Below are positions 1 through 12,200 of a stretch of DNA of 18,939 nucleotides, one piece after another. The stretch lies in contig UZAE01000735.1 in the NCBI GenBank assembly GCA_900617975.1, positions 1-18,939 of the forward strand, written 5' to 3'. Each line of letters starts with the position of its first letter. Position 1 is the stretch's first letter. This DNA comes from Rodentolepis nana. Its lineage: Eukaryota; Platyhelminthes; Cestoda; Cyclophyllidea; Hymenolepididae. Made by a program: the position numbers and the translations under genes. Under the pieces are notes generated by a model that did no database searches, was not told the origin of the DNA, and worked only from the letters and a program-made list of their open reading frames with translations.

Positions 1-679
1 AAGCAAATATGCATCAACCTATCGGAGTCCAACTGGTGTCACCCTTCCACCCTGCGCCGCCTTCACCCACATTATCTCCACCAACACAACCTATTGTATT
101 CAATAACTGGGGTAATCTGGTTCAGTTACCTTGCCCGCATACACAACCCGTAGGTCCCCTTTCTCAGTCACCAAACATGTATTCACCACTGTCTCAACCT
201 CAGCGGTGTTATACGTACGGTCAGAATAGCCCTTGGATGTCTTTTGAAAATATGTCTCAGCCACCTACAAATCAATACCCACTAAATCCGTCCTTTTCAT
301 ATAATCCGAGCGCAGTTCAAGAGGATTCCAATCTCTTCATATTCCATCTTCCAGCCACATTGGATGAAATTGGCCTTGAAGCACTGTTTCGGCCATTCGG
401 AACAATAGTAAGCACTAAAGTATTTAGACATCATAAAATTGGAGAAAGTATGGGTTTTGGTAAGTTAAACGCTTCTATGTCTTCCTCTTTCTTACCTCAA
501 CGTTTGCCTCATTGTCTACTGACACATCGTCATTGCTTTTAGGATTCGTGGCATTCGATAATTCTTCCAGCGCACAATTAGCCATTAAGTGTATGAATGG
601 CTTTCCAATTGTCAACAAGAGACTCTTCGTTAATCTCAAGAAGTCGAAAGTGGAGCCTCCAATTGACGACCAAAATTAA
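1..679 (+). CDS. CELF: CELF/Bruno-like RNA-binding protein, 3' end (partial)
   Basis: Two exons are visible, 1-459 and 543-679, joined by an 83-nt GT-AG intron (GTAAGT donor). The frame is open to the left edge, so the gene continues upstream; the ATG at 9 is probably not the true start. Counting from that ATG, residues 1 to about 105 are a Pro/Gln/Ser/Asn-rich linker. An RRM follows, with RNP2 LFIFHL (residues 109-114) and RNP1 MGFGFVAF (148-155). The order (long linker, then a C-terminal RRM ending in [17 protein letters not shown], then a stop a few residues later) matches the third RRM of CELF/Bruno proteins. These bind GU-rich RNA and regulate splicing, translation and mRNA decay. RRM1 and RRM2 must lie outside the window. 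Family assignment is secure from memory of CELF RRM3; which paralogue it is cannot be told. Confidence 0.9.
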
Positions 680-747
680 ATCGTGTATCACCGTCGTGAC
701 TTCGACGTTTTTAAATTTAGTAGATTTTTTCGTAGACTTTTGAGATA

Positions 748-753
748 AATAAA
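748..753 (+). terminator. Polyadenylation signal of the CELF-like gene
   Basis: A canonical AATAAA lies 69 nt after the stop codon and is followed by a T/G-rich stretch (about 766-800). This fits a short 3' UTR with cleavage near 770. The cleavage site itself is inferred. Confidence 0.7.
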
Positions 754-794
754 TGAATTGGGATTTTAATATACTTTGTATTGCTTTCAATTTG

Positions 795-825
795 AGGAGG
801 TAGGGGAGGGGGGGGGGATGGTGGA
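795..825 (+). repeat. G-rich element, copy 1 (G10 + ATGGTGGA)
   Basis: GGGG-A-G10 (808-817) is followed by ATGGTGGA. An inverted copy sharing G10ATGGTGGA exactly, plus a preceding GGGG separated by one base, lies at 3750-3775. The G spacing is compatible with a G-quadruplex. It sits about 55 nt beyond the CELF polyadenylation signal. Confidence 0.7.
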
Positions 826-1243
826 TTTACTCGAAATCCAATCATTCCTATCTAAGTTAAAAAATATTATTTCATACAGTTTAATTCTGACTATCGTTTT
901 AGTTACACATAATAGAATTTCGAAGAGTTTCTTAAAAACCTTGCGTAGATTTTGGGCAGCACACTATAGTTTATTTCAACAAAATCGAAGTTCTTCTGAC
1001 ATTTCGGTTTATAATCCCCAGTCATTACTATTCAATGGGATTAGGAGAAATGCATCTCTCCCTGTCATGCATGAGAACATTTTGATTGGTTTAATTTGGC
1101 ATTTTCAGCTTGAACATGCCAACTGAACTCTTATTCATTTTCAGCTTGAATATACTAACACCCCAGCTATTTCACTAATGTCATCCAGAATTTATTGAGT
1201 GGTAGAGACGGGTGGTAGATTTAGCCACTGAGTTGCTAGATTG

Positions 1244-1273
1244 ATTATTATTATTATTATTATTACTATTATT
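1244..1273 (+). repeat. ATT trinucleotide microsatellite
   Basis: Seven perfect ATT units, one ACT, then two more ATT units. Confidence 0.9.
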
Positions 1274-3294
1274 TCGTGATTAACTTTACAAGCAAAGTTG
1301 AGCATCCGCAGAATACCCGTCGGTGCGCACCGAGTATGGTCCCTACTTAAAAGACTTCTAAAGATTCACAAAATTGACCGATTTATTGTTTATTTAATGT
1401 AATGCACAAAGTTTACATTTATGTGAGTATGAGGTCAGATGAGTAAGTGTAACCTCATATTCGAACTTTATTAAAATGGGCTTTGAATTCGAGTATGATA
1501 AGCACTCACATGGATTATCCTCAATCTATCTTCTTCGATGCTATAATTATATCGGCCACCAATTAACAGCATCAAAGAATTTATCCCTTCTATTTTAAGG
1601 ACAATTGCCATCAAAAACGCCAATATGCAACAGTATGTAAACTAAGTGCATGCCTTCAATTGGGGCATTTGACCTTATTTGATAAGATATTTGGTAGGTT
1701 AATTAGAATGAATGATTTGTGTCCCCAATATTCTGATCTAATTGATCATTAGTAAAGTTATTTTAATTACTCTTCATATCACCATTGTCCCCACTGTAAA
1801 GGAAATTTGAAATTTTTAACAACAAGGAATATCTGATTGTGAGAAACGGAAACTTCAACGAATGAGGAGGATATGGGGATCCGTAAGATGTAGAGCATAA
1901 AGTCAAGGTACCAGAACCCTACTCCATTTCACCCTCTAGAAGTCCATTGGCCCCACATTTGTTTACGGGGCAGTTTACATTTCTGAATCCAAATTTCAAG
2001 ACCCCTCGACCGAATTGCAGCATTTGCTTGCAAACTTAGTTCAGTCTTTATTCAGTGCGTTTTCGCACTCCAAGAGTAGATATTGTTGACTCAACTTACT
2101 GTTCGCAGTATTCGAGACTGCAACTTATTCCTTAAGACATACTGCAACTCATATTTTAACCCAGAAGAGACAGAATTGTCAAGTGTTCACTCACGTAGTC
2201 AATGTCCATAATTTATTTCTTTTACTATTGCAATAATAAGTAAATAGAACGAAGGTTATGACAGTAATTCAATGCAATGGATAACAGGGGAGAAAATTCG
2301 CAAGCTTTTCAATTGTTTGTGCTTAAGAAAATATCAATTGACCAGAATAGCCAAATCCATTTTTCCTCCTTATTAGCTTCAAAATTGAGAATACTCATCT
2401 ACATATACGCATCCATTTTTTCTTAATAGTCTAAAAAATGGAATAGTACCTGGTAAGGAGCCCACAGGGAAACTTAGTTTCATCAGTTTGTCCCAACTCT
2501 AATTAATGTATGGACGCACATCGTTGAAGGCTGCCCGACAATTATTGGAGGCCACAATTTTTACCACACCAACGACTTTCGGATCACCAATGTTCCAAGG
2601 TAGTTGAACAAATTACTCCCATAAATAAATAGGTAGAGTTGAGATAATAAAGCGCCTTAGAATAACCGCAACCCTTACCCAATCCCTTCGGATCTGATTC
2701 AACTGGAATCTAGATGTATCTAATGGGAGTTAGAACATAGCGACAAAATCAAGATTTACTAGAATTTACACAGAACAGGAGAGAGCACATTTATTGTTTT
2801 TGGTTATTATTATTAAACCCATCTTATTGCCTCACATTTAAATTATCGAAAAAGGCAAATCTAGAATGTCAGCGTGAAGGGGAACACGCATTTCGTTTAA
2901 GAAGTAGCATCATAATAGCAGCTTCTACACTACCTTTTTTCCCCTAGAAAAAAACATTCATACACACAGAAACAATGCTTCATAAAGTATAATGGCATAT
3001 ATCAGGCTTTACACAGCTTCTCAGATAATAATATAAAGCAAGCCAAGCACAGCAACAAAATCATTGCCAAGTTAATGTTAAGGGGCCTTTAAACACACGG
3101 AAAGGCCATATTTACACGGTGGGTGTTGCTTTAAATCAATCTGTTCTGCACGAGTGACAATCTGCGAAGACAGATAACCAAAAGAGTTAAGACAATGGTA
3201 AGAACGTGGGAAGTAAAGAGGGATGTGGCTGAATATAATAAGAGAGGGGATCAAGATAGAAAAAAGCAGGACGAATGAAAAGTGAAGACAAATA

Positions 3295-3300
3295 TTTATT
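3295..3300 (-). terminator. Candidate polyadenylation signal of the MARCHF6 gene
   Basis: TTTATT on the plus strand reads AATAAA on the minus strand, 36 nt after the TGA. A further AATAAA lies at 2790-2795, so a longer 3' UTR is also possible. Confidence 0.5.
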
Positions 3301-3336
3301 GGTGTAAATCGGTCATAAAGTACGGAGAGGAGGTTA

Positions 3337-3484
3337 TCATGTTGCGATTGCTGGTAACATCGACCTATTTTCAACCCCTCCGAAATCGGTTTGAGTTCCC
3401 ATCTCAGAGCAGCTTGACCCATTACTACTTGAGGAACCATTGTCTGAGTCCCCATAATTAACCAATCTGCGACCGATGAGGTAT
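3337..3484 (-). other. MARCHF6 last exon: C-terminal element plus extra polar tail
   Basis: Residues 988-998 ([11 protein letters not shown]) match the conserved C-terminal element of Doa10/MARCHF6, whose Asn (N996 here) is reported as needed for selective substrate degradation. After it comes a Ser/Asn/Gly-rich tail of about 37 residues containing SEMGTQTDF (1013-1021). Human MARCHF6 has a shorter, different tail. The tail function is unknown. Confidence 0.85.
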
Positions 3485-6400
3485 CTAGCAGAAAGTAAAA
3501 CAGAGGCATATAGCAAAATTTTTATTTTAAGCAAAATATCAAAAGAGAAGAGGAATACTTACTCGGCATCTTTGATCTGCTCGTAGAGTTTGATGCACTG
3601 ACATATTTGCCAGTAGACAAAGGCACCGAGAAGAACTATACCAAAGATCAGAGGATAGACGTAACGGAATGCAATCTCTGACCGAACATCTGGAAAAAGA
3701 GAAGCAAAGATATTTTGAATATGGGTCAATTCAAAGTACAAGTTCACATTCCACCATCCCCCCCCCCACCCCTCAACCCCACCATTCAATATTTTACTTA
3801 ATGAAATAAATTACTAGATTTATCGGACCCTGCCTACACAAAATGCGCTTATTTCAAGAATTGGTATTGTCGTTCTTGAAAGGTTATAAAAATAGGGAGA
3901 ACAATAAACGGGGCCACAAAGTATGAAACCGGAGAGGGTCTAAAGCACTTGTTGCTCGACATTTCTTGAGTGCTTCAAGAACATTATTAAGACAATAACG
4001 CCAATAAGCTCACTAAAACTATATATACATATATAGATAGATAACTTACTTAGAAGAGGTCCAACATAGTAAGCCAGAAGATAGGGGAAAGTTAAAGACA
4101 ATCCAAGACCTGCAAATAGGGGAAGCGATAGCTTTAACACTCGAAGGACATTCACCATGGGCCAGTGATGTTGAATCTCGTTGTGGATATCCTCCAGTCT
4201 GTCGCGCATATGCCAGCGAGGTCCAACCAGCAAAATTAGCATCCACACTTTTAGGTGCATGACACCGAATATCCAACTCTGTTAGTAGAAGGGAAACAAA
4301 AATTTAGGCATCAATAAGGTTTAGGAAATAAGAAACACTGTGAAGAGACCCATAAAGATTAAGCTACCATTTTGACCCTGTTCACTATGATATTCAGGCC
4401 GTTATGACCATGACTCATTCCTTGACCGTTAATAAAATTTATCGCTTTCATACACTAAATATCATCCGCTTATTGGGCCCACCCTTCCACTTAATCACTT
4501 CTTTTTGAAGTTAATGATTATAGTTTTACTTCTTCCCCCTATTGTGTTTCATAATAAAATATTCGATCACAGTCCGTAGTTCGTACCCGTCTTGGAGAAG
4601 CTGAACTCGTACAGACGTCTTCACTTTGCACTGACATTTAAGGTAGTAAGCCTTGTGTTACATGCTAAACCTCTATTAGGATCTTCAAATAACAGTGATA
4701 GGTATATAAATTAACACCTGGCTCAAGAAGATATAAAACAGTGAAACCTAACTGCTCTCTTAGAGAGGGTATTTGGCAGTTTCATTTTGAAAATTTTGGG
4801 GTCAGGCTTCAACCCTAAAGAACTTTTGAACCCCACACATATTTCGAAAACACTTAAATTCCTTTGGTGTTACTAGATACGAGACAACACGAGAGGGTGG
4901 AATTAAGTGCTTTAAAATACAAAACAGCGTATCAGAAGGATTCGAGAAAGAATAGTTTGGCATTTCATCCTTTACACTTAAGATGTTCAAAGCAATAACA
5001 TTTTATATTCTAACTTTTACGAAGAACAAAAACTGTCCAACCTTAACTATTGAAATACCTACTGAAGCTGTGTACAGCATAACTCTTTATTTGGATTACC
5101 AAAGAAAAGACACTTTAACTCCATTCCAACATTTTAGGTCCATTTAGTAGTCCGATATTGTAGACATCCCGATTAGCAGCAAGAGGAACTCACATTAGCC
5201 CAAAACTTAATAGCCAAACAAGCGACTAGTACATAAACAAATAGATGGCGATGAACTTAACGAACCTCAGAGATTCCAATAGCCAGTGTCTTCTCTGGTG
5301 CAATCCAAATGGGGATAAATACAACTAAGTTGACAAGGAGGCCAAGCGCAGCAGGCAGCAGAATAATAAGAACACCAATGAGAACCATAATGCGCAGAGG
5401 CACAGACAAGGTGACCAAAACTTCTTTCAGTATTCTTCTGCGTTGTTGAGCCAGAGCCTCTGAGTTGTCAGAATTCGAAAGCGGAGGAAGCATCATAGCA
5501 AGGGCCTCCCTACGTGTCCAACGTGGAGTAAAGGAATTTCCACGAAGCCACTCCCCAACACCCAATATCCATTCAGAAAGCCAGTGCCAGCCTTCCCATG
5601 TGGTGAAATAAGCTATCTTCTCCACACATAAGAACCAGAGATTACGAAGAGATTGTAGAGCCATGGGTAACCAGAGAACAGTCTTCGCCCAGCCCATAAG
5701 AGCACAAACTCCAACCAAGAGAGTTAAGGCGTCGTGGTGAGGTGACTGAATTAGCCCCATGTGACCCAGAACTAATCGACCAAGAGCAACTGGAACCACA
5801 AGAATAGAGAGGGAGATGAGAACTAGTGAGGCCACTAGAACAGCCAGAAGACCAACCAGACGGAGAGCGAAGAAACGAGGTCGAGCGTAGGGAACGTAAC
5901 TCGGGGTAAAAGTGCTATCTTGTTCAGCATTGTTGTCATCGCCTGCATTCCAGGTTCCACTGTCATTGCTTGAATTGCCTTCCGAAGTACTGGTGTTTGG
6001 ATCAGCTGTTTGAATCCTAGGCCCGTCAGCCATCATAACTTCATCCTAAAAGCAAAAGAATTGTGATGAGGATACCTGCAGGCCGTCAATGAAGAAAAAC
6101 AAAAGATAATATTCAATCTTGATGTACGACCAAAAATAAGGAACTCGAGGAAATAAGAAAATAACCGAAAAAACGGCTTAGAGCGACTTTACTACAATAT
6201 CCATAGTACCAAAATTGAAACGGGATATATAAAGGAAAAGTAACAGTTTTAACCAACATTGGGGGAAGAGCGCAACGTAGCTTGAAAATTTGGTACGGAT
6301 TCATTTTAGGCAATTTATTGCGACTTTCAAGGTCAAATAGTGCCAGGAATGACGTTGAAAGTTTTTTACTTCGCAAAATACCAATTTGTTTATAGCAGCA

Positions 6401-9158
6401 TTGAATAGTTCCAAATATACTTATTTCCTAAATTTTTATCATAAAATGAAGAGATAAGTCAATAGAGGTTCATTTTTGCCAACAAAGAGTATGGTTATAG
6501 GAGTTAAATTTCAAAGCGAGAATCTGTCAAAGCGCCTGTGTGAGGTCACGTAATTTTCCATTAGGGCAACTTTTAAATAGAAATATAATATTAATCCACC
6601 CTTTCTTCAACCCCCCCCCCCCTCAGAAAAATTCAGCGACACGACCTGGTTTGACATAAATGTTTACAAACCCCCATGTGGTCAATTCTGATTCTGGTAC
6701 ATCATTGCAATTAGTATGGTCGGCTTTAAGTCATAATTGATATCTATGGCCTGTAAGGACATGACTACAAACATTTCAGTATTGGCTGAAGTGTTCTTGC
6801 AGGCGCGTTCAACCTCTAATGAAGGGAAAACAACGTGCAATGTCCGGCCTGTTGAATGCCTGCTGCTTTGGGGTTAAACATTTTTGCATTTCATAATTCA
6901 CTGACCATAAATAAAACAACTAAAAAAGGGAGTTGACCAGATCCGTGTCCCAAGTCATTTCAAAAAATTAGTTGACCGATAGTGACTTTTTTCGAAAACC
7001 CCTGGAGGGGTCGCTAGTGACCAGGATGACGACTGGGCTATTATAGGCGACAAAGTTGGTCCCTATAAGACGAAAGTAAACATATTCACGTTTAAAGTAA
7101 CCAGGCCGATAAGTTAAACAAATTAACGAAAACGACGCAATACATATGCTCAAACGAGATAGGTAATATGTAAGGCAAAAGGTCCAAAACTACTTCAGCC
7201 AAATCCATCCTCTCTGCTTTACCAAGGTACTATGCATAATAATTGTCTACCCCAATGGCTATCTTAGTAATACGTTTGACAAAACATATTAGAGATCCAA
7301 CAGTAATGCAATTAAAAATAGCGAAAATAAGCAATACGACAACTTACACCAGGTTTGAAGCTAACATCCCCGAGGAGATAGCTGCGAATACCCAACAACC
7401 ATGCCGAAGCAATACACCACTTTCGAAGCAGAGCCGTGATGAACATCTTGACTTGACTGTCCAGGAGGAAGGGCATCACAATTTGAAGGATTATTATTTC
7501 CACTGAGTAGTCCACTGGACTGTCACTGAGAAATGTAGAAAAAATGTAAGCAACATGATACGAATTGAAGTCTAATTGACATTGTAATGGGAAACTACGA
7601 TCAATATTCGGAAAAACTAAGTGTCCAAAACGTTTATTGATGTCAACTAGAGAAAAATCGTATGCTTAAGTGGTTTCTGAACAAGAGACACTTTCTTTAT
7701 CGGTACTAACATTCAAATAGAGAAGGCTAGTGTAATACCCTATCTACACCAATTTGTGTATTTATATGAAAAATTAACCGCTTTGATTAATTAAAGAACA
7801 CTCTTATGCAAAAAAACACCTAGAGGCAGTCAAAAGATTGAAAACTTTACCAAACGTATTCAGTGAACCCCCTGAAGGGTCGAAAAAATAAGAATTGCAA
7901 GCAACAAAACACTAATTAATAATCAAATGTGCTTTCGTAATATAGAAATAAGGAGTTTAAACTTGTAAAGAGCAATTAGAAATTTAAATATCTGTCGTTC
8001 TAGGACACTTCATGTCCTAATATATATGCAATATGTGCATGTGCAGAAGATAGTCTCAGAGTTCAGAATACAAGATTGAAAAATTGAAATTACTAGGCAA
8101 GGCTCATCTGGAATGGTAAGAATCCGGGCAGCACTTTGATTGTTATCATGGTTGGAATCCAGATAGTCAATATCACAATTATTCCCGTCAAGGACTACAA
8201 TAAATGTAGAAAATCGCATTATAAAAATTATTAGAGAGAAAATTATTTCAGAAATCTCTTACAAGGTTCACAACAAGACGCTGGATGTACGTTGTCACGG
8301 GCAGCGTAATCGTCTAAAAGAAATACATAAACTACATAGTTTTTCGTGAAAAAAAAACTTTCAAAACCTCGTTCAGCATAAAATTCTTACCTCTTGAACA
8401 GGTCTATAATCAGGATCCGTGAAGTCAGGAAGGAACCAAAGAACACCCGGTCGAACCACTTCCCGAATAATGATGAAGAGAGAGGATACATAGAAGAGGT
8501 ACATCAGGCCCATGGTCCAGTGGACGAAACTGAATATCAGTGGGGCATAGTTGAAAGCTCTGAGACGTTGAGCTACTGATGCATTAAACATACCCTAAGG
8601 AATGGGAACAAGTCAACTATAGGGTGCCCACGTCACTTAAAACAGTAATTACAAATAGTTAGCTAACCAGAGAACAGGCATCAATCCATAAGCCGCAGAA
8701 TGCGGTGAAGATGCCCAATTCAACAAAGGCTATGATGGGGACTTTGATGTAGATGTAGCACAAGCCCATGTAATAGGACGCAGATCTAAAATATCATATG
8801 CTACTTATTAAAATCGCTTCAATTTAAATATTGGGGAATCGTACGGCAAAGTGGGGTGCATACCTGGGTAATTTAAGGGCCTTGAATAAGTAGAAGAGGA
8901 ACATGAGAAAACTAGCCATCATTACGTATCCAATGAAGGAGAATAAAATCAGTTCAATTTGTGAAGTGAGAATCTACAAAGAAAAAAAAAACTTTAGGCA
9001 ACTTGAAATAAATTTCCAGTTGGGAGTAGAGAGAAGTGATTATGCAGCATAATCATTCGGTTGTTTACAGTTCACAGCGCCTGGCCAGCGTGCATAGCGT
9101 CAGTAACAATTGTACACACTAAACAATGATTAAAAGTAATCCCATCTCGCATCCCAAA

Positions 9159-9211
<53 letters not shown>

Positions 9212-12200
9212 GTTTCAAATATTCAAATCACTGTAAAATGTAAGTCTATAACTAAAAGCAAACCGAAGTATAAATGAAGGCAGGAAGGGGGAGGGGATGC
9301 TTACTCTAAAATAAACTAGAAAGGAAATATGCAAAAGAAGAGACAAGGAAATAGGAAAAAATTATTCCACATGTAACAGGACTATTGTAACACGCGGCAA
9401 ATTCCACGTTGATGAATATAAGTTCTAATTGGATACATTTCGGCTCTGATTTGATTCATTACTTACGAAAATAACTTCATAACTATCATATAAGAATTAT
9501 CAAATCCACTAACAAACGTCATAGGCTATTAGGGATCATACGCAAATATTAGTACAATAACTACCAAACAAATTAATTGAAATAATTACAACTTCAAGCA
9601 TATTTAAGAAGCTACATTCCGCAGTTGTTATTAATATTCAAAATTATTTGGAGGACACTGGGGGGGGGGGAGGGTTAGAAAGTGGATCGGAGTAAAATAA
9701 TTCCCCCTTCCAAAAGACTCCAATATAAATTTATTGGAGACGCATAAGGATACTTGCAAACGCCGCTTAGAAAAAGACCTCGAAAATTATGATAAACAGT
9801 GTGCAAACAAATAAAGAGAAAGGTGTCGAATGTTTAACTCAAGAAATAGTCAGCGGCACAGACACTGTGTGTGTGTGTGCATAATCCTAAATACGTGATT
9901 AAATAGCAACAGGGTTATAACTTAAACCAAGGTAAATCTATCGTAAGGAAGAAGAAGTTGAATTAAAGGGTTCTATAGAGAGCCTTCAACAATGAAAAAT
10001 GATTAAGTAATTTTTATTATTTCAAATGGCAGGCGTTTTGAATAGTTACAATAGCCATTCAGCTGACTTCGGGTTACACAGAGGGAGAAACATCAAAGTG
10101 AGAAAAATTCGAAAGGGGGAACATTGACTCGTATCAGAGTAGTTACTTCCTTAGATACATACTAATGCAATAGTTAGTAAAAGGCTAATAAACAGTTGTT
10201 TAAAGTACGATATTAAACCTCAAAACATACTATCATTGGGCATACTTCATCAGCAACATGATTCCAATCTTGGTAGTAATTAATGTAATGGTCAACATAC
10301 CGCAGTTTTAATACCCAGTAGAGAAAAAACTGCACGTCCAGCAAAGAAAGGAAGGGATGCTGAAGTAAGAAAACAAAAAAGACACATAGATTATCAGCAG
10401 GCACATCAGACTTTTAAATCACCACACCGGCTCAGGAAACTCACCAAAAATGAGAATGAAGAGGACATTTAGAACAATGATCCAGAGAACGTGTTCAAGG
10501 AAAGTCATAGTTCCATCCAAACCGAAAATGCGCTCCAGTGTGAGAGGGGGCACAGCCGCTGCAGCATCAAAGTCAGCTTCGTTGTTGTTGTTATTGTTAT
10601 TGGCAGCGCCAACAGCTTCCCCCTCAGCACCTTGTTGAGGCTGTGCTTGGGGAATTTCAGCATTATTAGCATGATCTTCTGCTTGACCTTCGTTCGGATT
10701 CTCTGACCTACCTCTCCGTTGATCCAATTCTTGTGTTGCACCTAAATTGTGAATGAAAATAAATTGGGACCTGCATTAACCATACACTAGCTCACAGCTT
10801 CGAGGGCCAAGTTATAGAATCGAGTTTTTATTAGTTGCTCATAAATAAGCAAAGATCCACCCTCGTTCATTTTCAGCTGTTCAATATACGTTGGCTTATT
10901 TAGCTCGTTTTCATTAAGGAAAGAGTGTAGTATCACATTCGTTTTATAAGTGAATCTCTTAGCCCAATTTTGCCGAGACCCTAAAGGAACTACTTTGTCG
11001 CAATGACGTTAGATCTTACAAATGGGAAAAGCGCTAGTTTCATTGTATGCTTTAGTCATCCTAAATGACATAATACGACTTAAAATCGGTTGCTTATCAA
11101 AATAATGGGCACAAAGCTATTCACTCAGCGCATAACAACTCACCTTATACGGCTCTTCCCAGTTTGACACTCATTGCAAACTCTATTATCGGATTTTCCT
11201 ATCTTTACACACCTTTCACCCTCTATTATTACACTACATATTCAAAACTAGGTCATGTTCTTGCCAGACCTAGCAAAGAATAACAGCAGCATCATGGCAT
11301 AAGGTATAAACCTAGTTAAGAGAAGCGTTTTCTAGCACGCAGCATTGGCAGGGCAAACTTTACTAGAGCTTTTATGATGAGAATTCGCACTATAGCATAC
11401 CTACTTCGATGAGAAGTTAGTCCATAGAGATGATCTTGCAATTCAGTTGAAGCGCAGTCATGAGCACAAAAAAATGTGACACATGCACATTGACCGCTAT
11501 ACCATCGGTGCACATTAATGCATTACATTGGGTGAATGAGAAGCACCATTAGTAAAAGCCAAAAAATTGAGAACAAAAAGAGCCTTGATAGTTCCATTCT
11601 CCATCTTTGTAGCATTAAAATGCGTCCTACGCGATGGACAATATGGTGTTTAAAAAGAATGCACGAAGATCGATAGCACTTAGATATGCTTAAATAATCC
11701 TGCTTGAACGGAAGTGAAGGTAAACGAAATTGAAAAGAATGGAGAGGTTAGTCGATAAGGCATGTACTAAATCGGTTATTGACCGATTTATAGTATTATT
11801 AGATTTATAGTAATATTGCGCTTTGCGTGTCAATGGAACATTGGTTCTCATATGCTCAACGCACGCTTCATAGGTCTTATTAAAATAAGCGGCGACAGAA
11901 ATCAGGCTAATCACCACAGAATTTTCATGATAGTCCCCCCCCCCCTCTCTCTCAACTCCTTCCTAAATGAGTTTTAGAAGTATCTAACATTGAGTAAACA
12001 TTAATTACCATGAATTAGTGTGGACTCATCATACGATAGGGAGTGTTTTCGTAATTGCACATATCGTGCAGGTGACGCATTGGTAACATGAGCCACGAGA
12101 AAAATACCTATTTGTGTGCAGTAGAAATTTTTAAAAATTTACTATTCAATGCTGTTGGTGGCTGAAAATACCCATAGACAACACGTTTTGCAGGAACCTT

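Larger units (their letters stand above)
680..3336. other. Intergenic region between convergent gene ends
   Basis: About 2.65 kb between the CELF-like stop and the MARCHF6 stop, holding both 3' UTRs. It contains a G-rich tract at 803-824, an ATT trinucleotide run at 1244-1273, and an 18-bp imperfect direct repeat at 1100-1117 and 1136-1153 (CATTTTCAGCTTGAA core). The longest open frame (776-1126, plus) starts inside the G tract and resembles nothing I know. No RNA gene or transposase was seen. Confidence 0.6.
8974..10300 (-). other. MARCHF6 intron 6, with microsatellites
   Basis: 1327 nt, GTATGT donor and TTTGTAG acceptor, phase 0. It holds a (TA)23 run, a short TG repeat at 9866-9879 and 11 G at 9660-9670. 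No gene inside. Confidence 0.8.

Noticed and set aside
776..1126. Plus-strand open frame of 116 codons between CELF and MARCHF6
   Set aside because: It begins beside a polyadenylation signal, runs through the G-tract element and shows no domain or family pattern. Most likely chance.
3078..3509. Minus-strand 143-codon frame overlapping the last MARCHF6 exon
   Set aside because: It is the wrong frame over the exon encoding RRLVNYG; the phase-consistent frame of the upstream exon selects the other reading.
10213..10404. Minus-strand 63-codon frame read as an independent small protein
   Set aside because: Another frame of the same stretch (10359-10301) is the MARCHF6 exon [11 protein letters not shown] with matching phases and good splice sites.
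11316..11917. Open frames in the largest MARCHF6 intron as nested genes or linker exons
   Set aside because: No family similarity and low-information sequence, and the flanking exons already join in phase without them.
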